Of a stretch of DNA of 8,315 nt, positions 1 to 5,917 are shown in pieces. The stretch lies in contig JAWXCP010000213.1 of NCBI GenBank assembly GCA_034408685.1, forward strand, positions 1 through 8,315, read 5' to 3'. The notes under the pieces were generated by a model, which was given only the letters and a program-made list of their open reading frames with translations, did not search any database and was not told the DNA's origin. Made by a program: the position numbers and the translations under genes. This stretch comes from JANXVY01 sp034408685. Lineage in GTDB: Bacteria; Pseudomonadota; Alphaproteobacteria; Rhizobiales; Hyphomicrobiaceae. Every line of letters starts with the position of its first letter. Positions within the stretch are counted from its first letter, which is position 1.

Positions 1-2
1 AG

Positions 3-608
3 CTCGATCGGTCGTTCTATACGCTCGACGGCCGGAAAATCGACCTCAAAAGCGCGACTGGCGGAACGGCCGAGGTCAAGCAGAACGACCGCATGGTGGT
101 GGTCGTCTCGATGACCGGCCAGGACAAGGGCGGCCGCGTTCTGCTGGTCGACCGCCTCCCGGCTGGGCTCGAGATCGAAAACCCGCGCCTCGTCGACGGC
201 GGCGATACCAAGGGCTTGGCTTGGCTCAAGGCCCTGACAGCGAACACGCCACGGCCTCAGCATACCGAGTTCCGAGACGACCGGTTTGTTGCCGCGTTCA
301 ACTATCTGCCGAAGTCGCTGCAAAACCGCGGTGCCGATAACGACGGGAATGGCGACGGCGAGGACAGCGAAACGGCAGCGGACGGGGACGGCGAGGGCGC
401 ATCAGGCGGCGAGGGCGAATCCGCCACTGTCGCTGGTCCAGCTCCAGCTTTGCCAAAGCCCGCCGACGGTAACCCGGCTGCGACCGTCGCTTACATCGTT
501 CGAGCCGTGACGCCAGGGACGTACGTTCATCCGGCCGCGACGGTCGAGGACATGTACCGGCCCGAGCGTCACGCCCGGACATCCTCTGGCCAGTTGACGG
601 TGAAATAA
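3..608 (+). CDS. Alpha-2-macroglobulin family protein, C-terminal end (partial, 5' end outside window)
   Basis: This is the last ~201 codons of a large gene; the frame is open to the left edge and ends at TAA 606-608. The visible part matches the C-terminal domain of bacterial alpha-2-macroglobulins: a strand-rich segment (VVVVSMTG, then VLLVDRLPAGLEIENPRL), a DDRFVAAF segment, and the closing AYIVRAVTPGTY...PAATVEDMYRPE...RT typical of the family. Such proteins (E. coli YfhM is the known example) are periplasmic, usually membrane-anchored protease traps; the bait region and any thioester lie upstream of the window and cannot be judged. An unusual Asp/Gly/Glu/Ala-rich insert of about 50 residues (nt 327-476) splits the domain. 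The next gene, pbpC, begins immediately after the stop, the standard pairing for this family. The family call is from recalled motifs and is fairly secure; the subtype is not determined. Confidence 0.85.
   Translation, partial: LDRSFYTLDGRKIDLKSATGGTAEVKQNDRMVVVVSMTGQDKGGRVLLVDRLPAGLEIENPRLVDGGDTKGLAWLKALTANTPRPQHTEFRDDRFVAAFNYLPKSLQNRGADNDGNGDGEDSETAADGDGEGASGGEGESATVAGPAPALPKPADGNPAATVAYIVRAVTPGTYVHPAATVEDMYRPERHARTSSGQLTVK
327..476 (+). other. Low-complexity acidic Asp/Gly/Glu/Ala/Pro insert within the A2M C-terminal domain
   Basis: About 50 codons between the FVAAFNYLPKS segment and the ATVAYIVRAVTPGTY segment encode almost only D, G, E, A, S, N and then P/A. The acidic part runs roughly nt 330-425 and a Pro/Ala-rich tail follows. 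It looks like a disordered surface loop between two beta strands. In the relatives I recall these strands are joined by a short turn, so this is probably a lineage-specific expansion. The frame stays open and both flanks remain family-like, so it is not a frameshift. Confidence 0.6.
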
Positions 609-2774
609 ATGAGGCGGGCGGCTGTAAAATGGTTGCGGCCGTGTGCGCGGTTGGCGTTCCACACCGGGCTCGCCATCAGCGCGGCAGGCGCCGTCGCGCT
701 CCACGCGGCGGTGACGCTTGGGCCACCGCTGCCGACGGACCGGGCGGGCGAAGTGTCCGTCACGGTCCTCGACCGGAAGGACGCATTGCTGCGCGCGTTC
801 ACGACGGCATCGGGCCATTGGCGGTTGCCCGTCGAGCCCGAAGACGTTGATGCGCGATACCTGCGGATGCTGACGGCGTTCGAGGACCGGCGATTTTGGC
901 AACACGGAGGGGCTGACCCGATGGCGTTCGCCCGCGCCGGGGTGCAGCTCGTTCGCCATGGCCGGATGGTTTCAGGCGCGTCGACGCTGACGATGCAGAC
1001 CGCGCGGCTACTGCGCGGGCCGACGGCGAAGTCGATGGCTGGCAAGCTGCAACAGACGATCGACGCGCTGGCCCTCGAACGGGTGATGACCAAGCGCGCT
1101 ATTCTCTCCCACTATCTGCGCTTGGCGCCGTACGGCGGCAACATGGAGGGCGTGCGTGCGGCCTCGATCGCCTACTTTGGCAAAGAGCCACGGCGGCTGT
1201 CGCCGGGCGAAGCCGCGCTGCTGGTTGCCATTCCGCAGTCACCAGAAGCGCGACGTCCGGACCGTTTTCCAGACGCGGCGCGCCGGGCGCGGGACCGCGT
1301 CCTCGATACGGCGCTGAGCGCTGGCGTTATCACGGCTGCCGAACATGCCCGCGCTAAGTCGGAAGCGGTGCCGCGTGTGCGCCGCGAATTCCCCAAGCTT
1401 GCGCCGCATCTCGCAGAAGCCGAGATCGCGCAGGCTCCGCTGGCAGGTGTCCACCGGACGTCACTTGATCGCGAACTGCAGGCTTCGCTCGAAATTCTGG
1501 CCCGCGACCATGCCAAGGCGCTCGGCGAGAAATTGTCGGCGGCAATCGTGGTGGCCGATCATCGCACGGGCGAGATTTTGGCCCGCGTCGGGTCGGCTGG
1601 CTATCTGGATAGCAGCCGGTGGGGAGCGGTCGATATGGCCGCCGCCGTCCGCTCACCGGGCTCGACTCTGAAGCCCCTGATCTACGGGCTCGGCTTCGAT
1701 GCTGGCGTTATTCATCCAGAATCACTCATCGAGGACCGGCCGGTGCGGTTCGGCAGCTATGCGCCGAAGAACTTCGACGAGGACTTCCATGGCACCGTGA
1801 CCATCCGCGATGCACTGGCGCAATCGCTCAACATCCCGGCGGTGAAAGTGCTGTCTGCGGTCGGGCCGGGGCGGCTCTTTTCGCGGCTCAAGCGGGCCGG
1901 GGCAGAACCGGTGTTGGCGGCTGCAACCGAGCCGACCGTTGCAATCGCGCTCGGTGGCATCGGGCTCAAGCTCGACGAACTGGCCGCGATCTACGCTGGC
2001 CTCGCCCGAGGCGGGGAGCCGATCGCGCTTAGCCACCGCCGAGCGACAAGCCCTCGCGGACCACGATTGCACCATCTGGCAACCGACCGCGCCCGGTTTG
2101 CTCGCCGCATCCTGTCGCCGGTGGCCGCGTGGTACGTCACGGATATTCTCAAAGACGCGCCACCGCCCGAACACGCCATCGCGGGGCGCATCGCTTACAA
2201 AACCGGCACGTCCTACGGCTACCGTGATGCCTACGCGATCGGTTACGACGGCGCGCACGTGATCGCCGTTTGGATCGGCCGCCCGGACAGCGCGGCGACT
2301 GCAGGGCTATCGGGCCGGATCGCCGCTGCACCGTTGCTGTTCGACGCATTCGGCCGCCTTGGCTCCACCCGCGTGCCCCTTAAAGGATCGCCCGCTGGCG
2401 CTATCGTGGTCTCGTCCGGGGTAGACTTGCCACCGCCGCTGAAGCGATTTCGCGAGCCGGGCCAGGACATGGCCTACGACGCCGCGCATGCCACCGGGCC
2501 GGCTGGCGCGGCCGCATTTGTGGCGACAGCCCCGGTGATCGCCTTTCCACCCGATCGTAGCGAGGTCGAGATCGCCGACGCGGCCGATGATGCGATCGTG
2601 CTCAAGGCCGATGGTGGCGCGCTGCCGCTGACGTGGCTCGTCGACAACCAGCCGATCGCATCCGAGCCGCATCGCCGCGATGTCGAATGGCGACCGAGCG
2701 GGCAGGGCTTTGCCAATGTTTCGGTGATCGATGCGGCTGGCAAAGGCGACCGGGTGATGGTCCGGGTCCGCTAG
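609..2774 (+). CDS. pbpC: Penicillin-binding protein 1C (bifunctional peptidoglycan glycosyltransferase/transpeptidase)
   Basis: A 721-residue class A penicillin-binding protein that polymerises lipid II and cross-links peptides on the periplasmic face of the inner membrane. A weak membrane anchor lies at ~15-38. The glycosyltransferase domain (GT51, ~70-245) shows FEDRRFWQHGG (catalytic Glu92), GASTLTMQ (123-130), and KRAILSHYLRLAPYGGN followed by EGVRAASIAYFGK. The transpeptidase domain (~310-585) has STLK (Ser352, Lys355), SLN (406-408) and KTGTS (531-535). The tail (~635-721) fits the BiPBP_C domain that distinguishes PBP1C. Length is slightly below E. coli PBP1C (about 770). The motif-3 Glu of other class A enzymes appears to be Gln149, which I recall also being so in E. 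coli PBP1C. ATG 609 directly abuts the A2M stop and no clear ribosome binding site is seen, suggesting translational coupling. PBP1C often lacks essential function in growth and is linked to A2M. Confidence 0.96.
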   Translation: MRRAAVKWLRPCARLAFHTGLAISAAGAVALHAAVTLGPPLPTDRAGEVSVTVLDRKDALLRAFTTASGHWRLPVEPEDVDARYLRMLTAFEDRRFWQHGGADPMAFARAGVQLVRHGRMVSGASTLTMQTARLLRGPTAKSMAGKLQQTIDALALERVMTKRAILSHYLRLAPYGGNMEGVRAASIAYFGKEPRRLSPGEAALLVAIPQSPEARRPDRFPDAARRARDRVLDTALSAGVITAAEHARAKSEAVPRVRREFPKLAPHLAEAEIAQAPLAGVHRTSLDRELQASLEILARDHAKALGEKLSAAIVVADHRTGEILARVGSAGYLDSSRWGAVDMAAAVRSPGSTLKPLIYGLGFDAGVIHPESLIEDRPVRFGSYAPKNFDEDFHGTVTIRDALAQSLNIPAVKVLSAVGPGRLFSRLKRAGAEPVLAAATEPTVAIALGGIGLKLDELAAIYAGLARGGEPIALSHRRATSPRGPRLHHLATDRARFARRILSPVAAWYVTDILKDAPPPEHAIAGRIAYKTGTSYGYRDAYAIGYDGAHVIAVWIGRPDSAATAGLSGRIAAAPLLFDAFGRLGSTRVPLKGSPAGAIVVSSGVDLPPPLKRFREPGQDMAYDAAHATGPAGAAAFVATAPVIAFPPDRSEVEIADAADDAIVLKADGGALPLTWLVDNQPIASEPHRRDVEWRPSGQGFANVSVIDAAGKGDRVMVRVR

Positions 2775-2795
2775 ACGGGTCTGCACCTGGACCCG
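2763..2795 (+). terminator. Possible weak hairpin(s) at the end of pbpC
   Basis: CGGGTC at 2776-2781 pairs with GACCCG at 2790-2795 (6 bp plus one G·U, small loop). The same right arm can instead pair with CGGGTCC at 2763-2769 (7 bp, 19-nt loop) inside the pbpC end. No T-run follows, so this is not a classical intrinsic terminator; it may only be an RNA 3' structure. The rest of the gap to 2931 shows no gene. Confidence 0.25.
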
Positions 2796-2919
2796 CCATG
2801 ACCCGTAATTTACCAGCCGGTTGGCCACGAGGGGCCATCGTTCCATCGTTCATTCCCTCTGTTCAACGCGATCGCTCGCGACTACATCTCCGCTCTTGCC
2901 CTGCGATTGCTGGGCTATC

Positions 2920-2924
2920 GGGAG
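2920..2924 (+). promoter_or_regulatory. Ribosome binding site GGGAG deciding the metallopeptidase start
   Basis: GGGAG ends 7 nt before ATG 2932. It selects this ATG over an upstream in-frame ATG at 2821, whose extra residues are not family-like, and over the nearby out-of-frame ATG at 2926. Confidence 0.7.
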
Positions 2925-2931
2925 ACATGAC

Positions 2932-3351
2932 ATGGTTGCGACAAGCGAATGGCGAGATGCCTATGCCCCTGACATCGCAACGTTCGAGACGCTTGCGCGC
3001 CAAGCCTGGCAGCGGCTGCCCGGGAGTTTCCGGGAGCTGTGCGAAGACGTTGTCATCCGCGTCGAAGATTTTGCCGAGGACGATGTTCTCGACGAGCTCG
3101 AGCTGGAGAGCCCGTATGATCTGATGGGTCTCTATCAGGGTGTCTCGCGACCTGAGAAAAGCGTCTCAGACGGCGCGCCTCGTGGTCCTGATCTCGTGGT
3201 GCTCTATCGCCGGGCGATCCTCGACGAGTGGGCCAACGGCGATGACACGCTCGGCGAGATAATTGCCCACGTGTTGATCCACGAGGTCGGTCACCATTTC
3301 GGTTTCTCCGACGAGGATATGGAGCGCATCGAGACCAATGGGCGCCGGTGA
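2932..3351 (+). CDS. Small zinc metallopeptidase (Zincin_1 / PF06262-like family)
   Basis: A 139-residue cytosolic protein without signal peptide or membrane segment. The C-terminal motif HEVGHHFGFSDEDME contains the HExxHxxGxxD zinc site: His117 and His121 as ligands, Glu118 as catalytic base, Asp127 as probable third ligand. Upstream, LESPYDLMGLYQGV (59-71) and PDLVVLYRRAILDEWA (86-101) are the conserved blocks I associate with the bacterial 'metallopeptidase family protein' group. Length is normal for that family, whose physiological substrate is, to my knowledge, unknown. The start is set by GGGAG at 2920-2924. The gene stands 157 nt after pbpC and 204 nt before the next gene, so it may be its own unit. 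It is probably an ordinary conserved gene rather than a functional partner of its neighbours. Confidence 0.92.
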   Translation: MVATSEWRDAYAPDIATFETLARQAWQRLPGSFRELCEDVVIRVEDFAEDDVLDELELESPYDLMGLYQGVSRPEKSVSDGAPRGPDLVVLYRRAILDEWANGDDTLGEIIAHVLIHEVGHHFGFSDEDMERIETNGRR

Positions 3352-3555
3352 CGGTGACTTTTCCGTAACCCAACGGCCACACTGCGGTTCCGGTGTCGCC
3401 GCTGCGGGTACGCCGCAGTTGCTGGCAGCGACCGGCGAGCCGATAACCCAAGATGATACGATCAGAACGCGTGCGCTCTGCGCCGACGCGTGAGACGCTT
3501 TCGCCTTGGCCCTCGGGCCGACATTCGGCGAGTATTTGGTGTTGTGGGAGCCGAC
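3352..3555. other. 204-bp intergenic region with a GC hairpin and a weak promoter-like pair
   Basis: No coding sequence is convincing here. CTGCGG (3402-3407) can pair with CCGCAG (3413-3418) over a 5-nt loop, and ACTGCGG (3381-3387) can pair with CCGCAGT (3413-3419), so alternative hairpins share one arm. Only two T residues follow, making a weak terminator at best. A poor sigma70-like pair, TTGCTG 3419-3424 and GATAAC 3442-3447 (17-bp spacer), could serve the next gene. GGGAG at 3546-3550 is that gene's ribosome binding site. Confidence 0.35.
3546..3550 (+). promoter_or_regulatory. Ribosome binding site GGGAG deciding the start of the exported protein
   Basis: GGGAG lies 5 nt before ATG 3556. 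The protein from this ATG opens with a clean signal peptide, whereas an upstream in-frame ATG at 3490 would add 22 residues in front of it without a ribosome binding site. Confidence 0.7.
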
Positions 3556-4395
3556 ATGCGTCCGTGGAACTTTGGCCTTCGTCGTTTGTCTTGTGCAGTT
3601 GCGGGCATTGCGGCCGCGCTACCGGCGCTGATCCTAACGCCTGCGGCGCGCGCCGATGATTTCGGCTTCGACCAGCTTGCCAAGGTGATCTTTGCCTCTA
3701 CCAGCGGGGCGCCGGCGATGATCCCGTTCATCGAGCGGCCGACGATCCCGGAACTTGGCTTCGACGGGCCGCCCAACGCGTTCGGTTATCTCGGGTCGGT
3801 GTCGAACCCCAAAATCGCCTACTCCAAAAAGGGCAGCACGAGTTATTTCCGGGCGGAGACCGACAACAAGTGCAACCCCGATAGTTTCGCGTTCCCGCCG
3901 GGGCAGGGCGGCTTGCAGAAGATCTCCTATTCGACGCTTTTCAAGTTTGAAGTCAACGCGGGTGAAGTGACGTTCAAGAACATTGCTAAGGGTGACACGG
4001 TCTTCTCGCTCAACGCTCTCCAAGCGCGCATCTTGCGTCGCGTCGCCGTGACAATCACCGACCTGCGCGAATACACACTCGATTACAGGCTCTTGAAGCG
4101 GCGCATTGCGCAGGTCGCAGCCGAGCCCGAGTGCACGGATTTCCGCTGGGCGTTGACCAAGGTGTTCGAGGGCAAAGTCGCCGTAACCTACTATTTCGAG
4201 GCGGGCGCCAGCGCCTCGGCCCAACTCGACATTGCCAACACGATCAACGCTAAACTTGGACTCGCCGTGCTCGGGCAGAGCGGCTCCGAGGTTGAACCGA
4301 ACACGCTCCAATTTGTGAGCGAGCCGCGCATGTTTGCGGCGCGGTTCCGCCCTGTCTCGGACTTCGTCGGTGTATCGCGGATCGCGCGTCGATAA
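3556..4395 (+). CDS. Exported protein of unknown function with AETDxxC motif (paralogue of the downstream lipoprotein)
   Basis: A 279-residue protein I do not recognise. Residues 1-33 form a Sec signal peptide: basic start (FGLRR), hydrophobic core ~12-28, and a cleavage site ARA|DD after Ala33, so the mature ~246-residue protein should be periplasmic or secreted. There is no further membrane segment. The mature chain has exactly two cysteines, Cys106 in AETDNKC and Cys193 in PEC, probably a disulfide. The middle alternates strand-like stretches (STLFKFEVNAGEVTF, RRVAVTITDLREY) with a helix (~177-190); the end (KVAVTYYFEAG...AQLDIANTI...LGLAVLG) is strand/helix. The gene downstream encodes a lipoprotein with the same layout (see findings). 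A third member could exist elsewhere. It probably starts a run of four co-directional envelope genes; no enzyme motif is seen. Confidence 0.85.
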   Translation: MRPWNFGLRRLSCAVAGIAAALPALILTPAARADDFGFDQLAKVIFASTSGAPAMIPFIERPTIPELGFDGPPNAFGYLGSVSNPKIAYSKKGSTSYFRAETDNKCNPDSFAFPPGQGGLQKISYSTLFKFEVNAGEVTFKNIAKGDTVFSLNALQARILRRVAVTITDLREYTLDYRLLKRRIAQVAAEPECTDFRWALTKVFEGKVAVTYYFEAGASASAQLDIANTINAKLGLAVLGQSGSEVEPNTLQFVSEPRMFAARFRPVSDFVGVSRIARR

Positions 4396-4464
4396 CGGTG
4401 TCAGCCGAGGGACGTTGCCAGATCGCGCAACAAACCAAGGCGAATGTGGTAGGGGAGGGAGCGG
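4396..4464. other. 69-bp gap with purine-rich Shine-Dalgarno tract
   Basis: The gap between the two exported paralogues holds no gene or terminator. At 4451-4461 it carries a purine-only run, AGGGGAGGGAG, which is the ribosome binding region for the lipoprotein gene. Spacing is about 6 nt from GGGGAGG to GTG 4465 and 12 nt from GGGAG to ATG 4474, so either start is possible. Confidence 0.55.
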
Positions 4465-5232
4465 GTGGCGAGGATGAGCGGGCCAGCACGATTAGCGGGC
4501 CGCGTTCTCGCCACGGGTCGTCGCAATCAAATTGCGGTGGCAGCGTTTGCAATCGTGACGGCATTATCGGGCTGCGCTTCGCCGCGAGGTCCGACGCTCG
4601 GCGACGCCATCAGCCGGGGCTACCCCGGTCATGCTGAACTTCAACCGAAGCTTACCGTCGGAGAGGATGCGTTCGGCTTTCCCTATACGCCGGGCTCACT
4701 CATATTTGCCGTCGCAGGCGACGGGGCCGGCGGGGGTCGATCGGTCGTGTGGACGGCAGAAACGGATTTCCGCTGCGGACATGCGACGCCTATCGGACGT
4801 CTGCGGTCGGTAAGATTGCGACCATACGTAATCGGCACTGGCGCGGGCGCGTCGATTTCGGCCCGTGACCGGGCACAGTCGTGGTTGTCCGACAGCACCG
4901 GGGTGTCGCGCGGGTCGCTGTCGGGCGTATCGTCGGTGCGGATCGCGCTGACCAACGTCCGCCGCATCGCGCCCGGCCCCAAGGACCTCGCGAGGTTGAC
5001 CCGACAAGCGGCAGCTGACTGTCCTCTGGCAGCCGTCGGCGGATGGAAGCCGGTCAAGTCGGTGCTGATCGGCGATGTCCGGGTCGAGATCCGCTTCGAG
5101 CGGTCGTTCTCGCTTGGCGCACGCCTCGCGCTACTCGAGCAACTGCAAGTGTCGTTTGGCGTTGGCTATCAACGCATCTCGGACCGAGCCATCCTCGGCC
5201 GACAAGTGGCATTCGGCGTACAGTGGCAATAG
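4465..5232 (+). CDS. Putative lipoprotein of unknown function with AETDxxC motif (paralogue of the preceding exported protein)
   Basis: A 255-residue protein from GTG 4465, or 252 from ATG 4474; the purine-rich ribosome binding tract at 4451-4461 favours GTG slightly. The N-terminus is a lipoprotein signal: basic region (GRR), hydrophobic core ~23-33, and lipobox LSGC with the lipidated Cys37. Residues after the cysteine are Ala-Ser, not the Asp that retains lipoproteins in the inner membrane in enterobacteria, so an outer-membrane location is plausible. The mature chain has two further cysteines, Cys104 in AETDFRC and Cys186 in AADC, matching Cys106 and Cys193 of the upstream protein. A segment SSVRIALTNVRRI, then a helix, GGW and GDVRVEIRFE...LALLEQLQVSFGV follows the neighbour's order. 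The family is not recognised. Its stop lies 73 nt before the next gene. Confidence 0.82.
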   Translation: MARMSGPARLAGRVLATGRRNQIAVAAFAIVTALSGCASPRGPTLGDAISRGYPGHAELQPKLTVGEDAFGFPYTPGSLIFAVAGDGAGGGRSVVWTAETDFRCGHATPIGRLRSVRLRPYVIGTGAGASISARDRAQSWLSDSTGVSRGSLSGVSSVRIALTNVRRIAPGPKDLARLTRQAAADCPLAAVGGWKPVKSVLIGDVRVEIRFERSFSLGARLALLEQLQVSFGVGYQRISDRAILGRQVAFGVQWQ

Positions 5233-5264
5233 CCATCGCGCATTAATCGAACTTTTGGCTGCGG

Positions 5265-5292
5265 CTTCACGGATTGTTCGAAAGTTTAGAAT
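5265..5292 (+). promoter_or_regulatory. Possible -10 element very close to the 5306 start
   Basis: TAGAAT at 5287-5292 matches the sigma70 -10 consensus at five of six bases. The -35 region (CTTCAC around 5265-5270) is poor. If used, transcription would begin near 5299, leaving only about 7 nt before ATG 5306. That fits the absence of a Shine-Dalgarno sequence there. Weak evidence. Confidence 0.25.
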
Positions 5293-5305
5293 AGACCCCC
5301 GGCGC

Positions 5306-5917
5306 ATGGGTAAGGGTTACGATTTACCATTGCATGTCGCGGAAGCGGTCAAGCGTGAAGCCCGCGGCGAACCCGTGCTCTGGGTTGAGCAGCCCGATGC
5401 TGTCTTGGCATTCCGCAACATGTCCATCGTCTGCCTTTTCGGCATTCCTTGGACCGTGTTTGTCGTCCTGTGGGAATTCATCGCGGTGGCGCCGTTCCTG
5501 CCGGTTTGGCTCGTGCCAGCCGGACTTGCAGCCAAGAACCACACCGGCTCGATTTTGATGGTGTTGTGGGGTTTGCCATTCCTTGCGGTCGGGGCCGTGC
5601 TGATGGCGTTGCCGCCTCTTGCGATGGTGTCAGCGCGACAAGAGGCGTACGCTGTCACGCCGACCCAACTGCTGACCGTCCGCGCATATCCCAACGGCCG
5701 ATCGACGGTCATCCGGACACCGCTGTTGGCGATTGCTGGTCTCGTCGCGACCGATCGCGGTCGTGGCTTTGGTACGCTCAAAATCATTCGCGGCGAGAGC
5801 ATCGACTCGGACGGTGGCCGCACCGAAGACGCCGACACCTGGGACGGCATCCCCGACGTGCGGCGAGCCGAGGACGTGATCCTTGCGGCACAGTCGGCCG
5901 CAGGGCGGATTGAATGA
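5306..5917 (+). CDS. Two-TM membrane protein with bacterial PH-like domain (first of a tandem pair)
   Basis: A 203-residue protein of unknown function. The N-terminus (~7-36: LPLHVAEAVKREARGEPVLWVEQPD) resembles the 'GE.vlW.G.P' opening of small alphaproteobacterial membrane proteins with a PH-like domain. Two hydrophobic segments follow, ~39-63 and ~81-108, and then a cytosolic beta-rich part: AYAVTPTQLLTVRAYPNG (114-131), RTPLLAIAGLVAT, GRGFGTLKII (152-161) and a C-terminal WDGIPDVRRAEDVILAA helix. The order (YaiT, then L..I, then G.GtL.i, then GIPDV..v..li) is what I recall for that group; no catalytic motif is seen. The start at ATG 5306 is chosen because the in-frame extension to 5075 lies within the lipoprotein gene and is not family-like. 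There is no clear ribosome binding site. The next gene overlaps by 4 bp and is a paralogue. Confidence 0.82.
   Translation: MGKGYDLPLHVAEAVKREARGEPVLWVEQPDAVLAFRNMSIVCLFGIPWTVFVVLWEFIAVAPFLPVWLVPAGLAAKNHTGSILMVLWGLPFLAVGAVLMALPPLAMVSARQEAYAVTPTQLLTVRAYPNGRSTVIRTPLLAIAGLVATDRGRGFGTLKIIRGESIDSDGGRTEDADTWDGIPDVRRAEDVILAAQSAAGRIE

Noticed and set aside
327..476. Low-complexity stretch as a tandem DNA repeat or frameshifted segment
   Set aside because: No regular repeat unit can be defined, and the frame with conserved flanks on both sides is continuous.
402..2258. Long open frames on the - strand opposite A2M and pbpC (for example 402-959, 569-1093, 1722-2258)
   Set aside because: They are antisense to well-recognised coding sequence, rich in Arg/Pro as expected of GC-rich shadow frames, and show no family motif.
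2821..2931. N-terminal extension of the metallopeptidase from ATG 2821
   Set aside because: The extra 37 residues (Ser/Thr/Cys-rich) do not resemble the family, and a good ribosome binding site supports ATG 2932.
3402..3418. CTGCGG/CCGCAG hairpin as an intrinsic terminator after the metallopeptidase gene
   Set aside because: The stem is only 6-7 bp and no T-run follows; it is noted in the intergenic entry but not called as a terminator.
3634..4311. 225-codon open frame on the - strand opposite the exported protein
   Set aside because: The + strand frame has a signal peptide, ribosome binding site and motif shared with its neighbour; the - strand frame has none of these.
5075..5305. N-terminal extension of the first PH-like protein back into the lipoprotein gene
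   Set aside because: It would overlap the lipoprotein gene by ~158 bp out of frame, and its composition (Ser/Arg/Ala) is that of a shadow frame. The paralogue's similarity begins only after ATG 5306.
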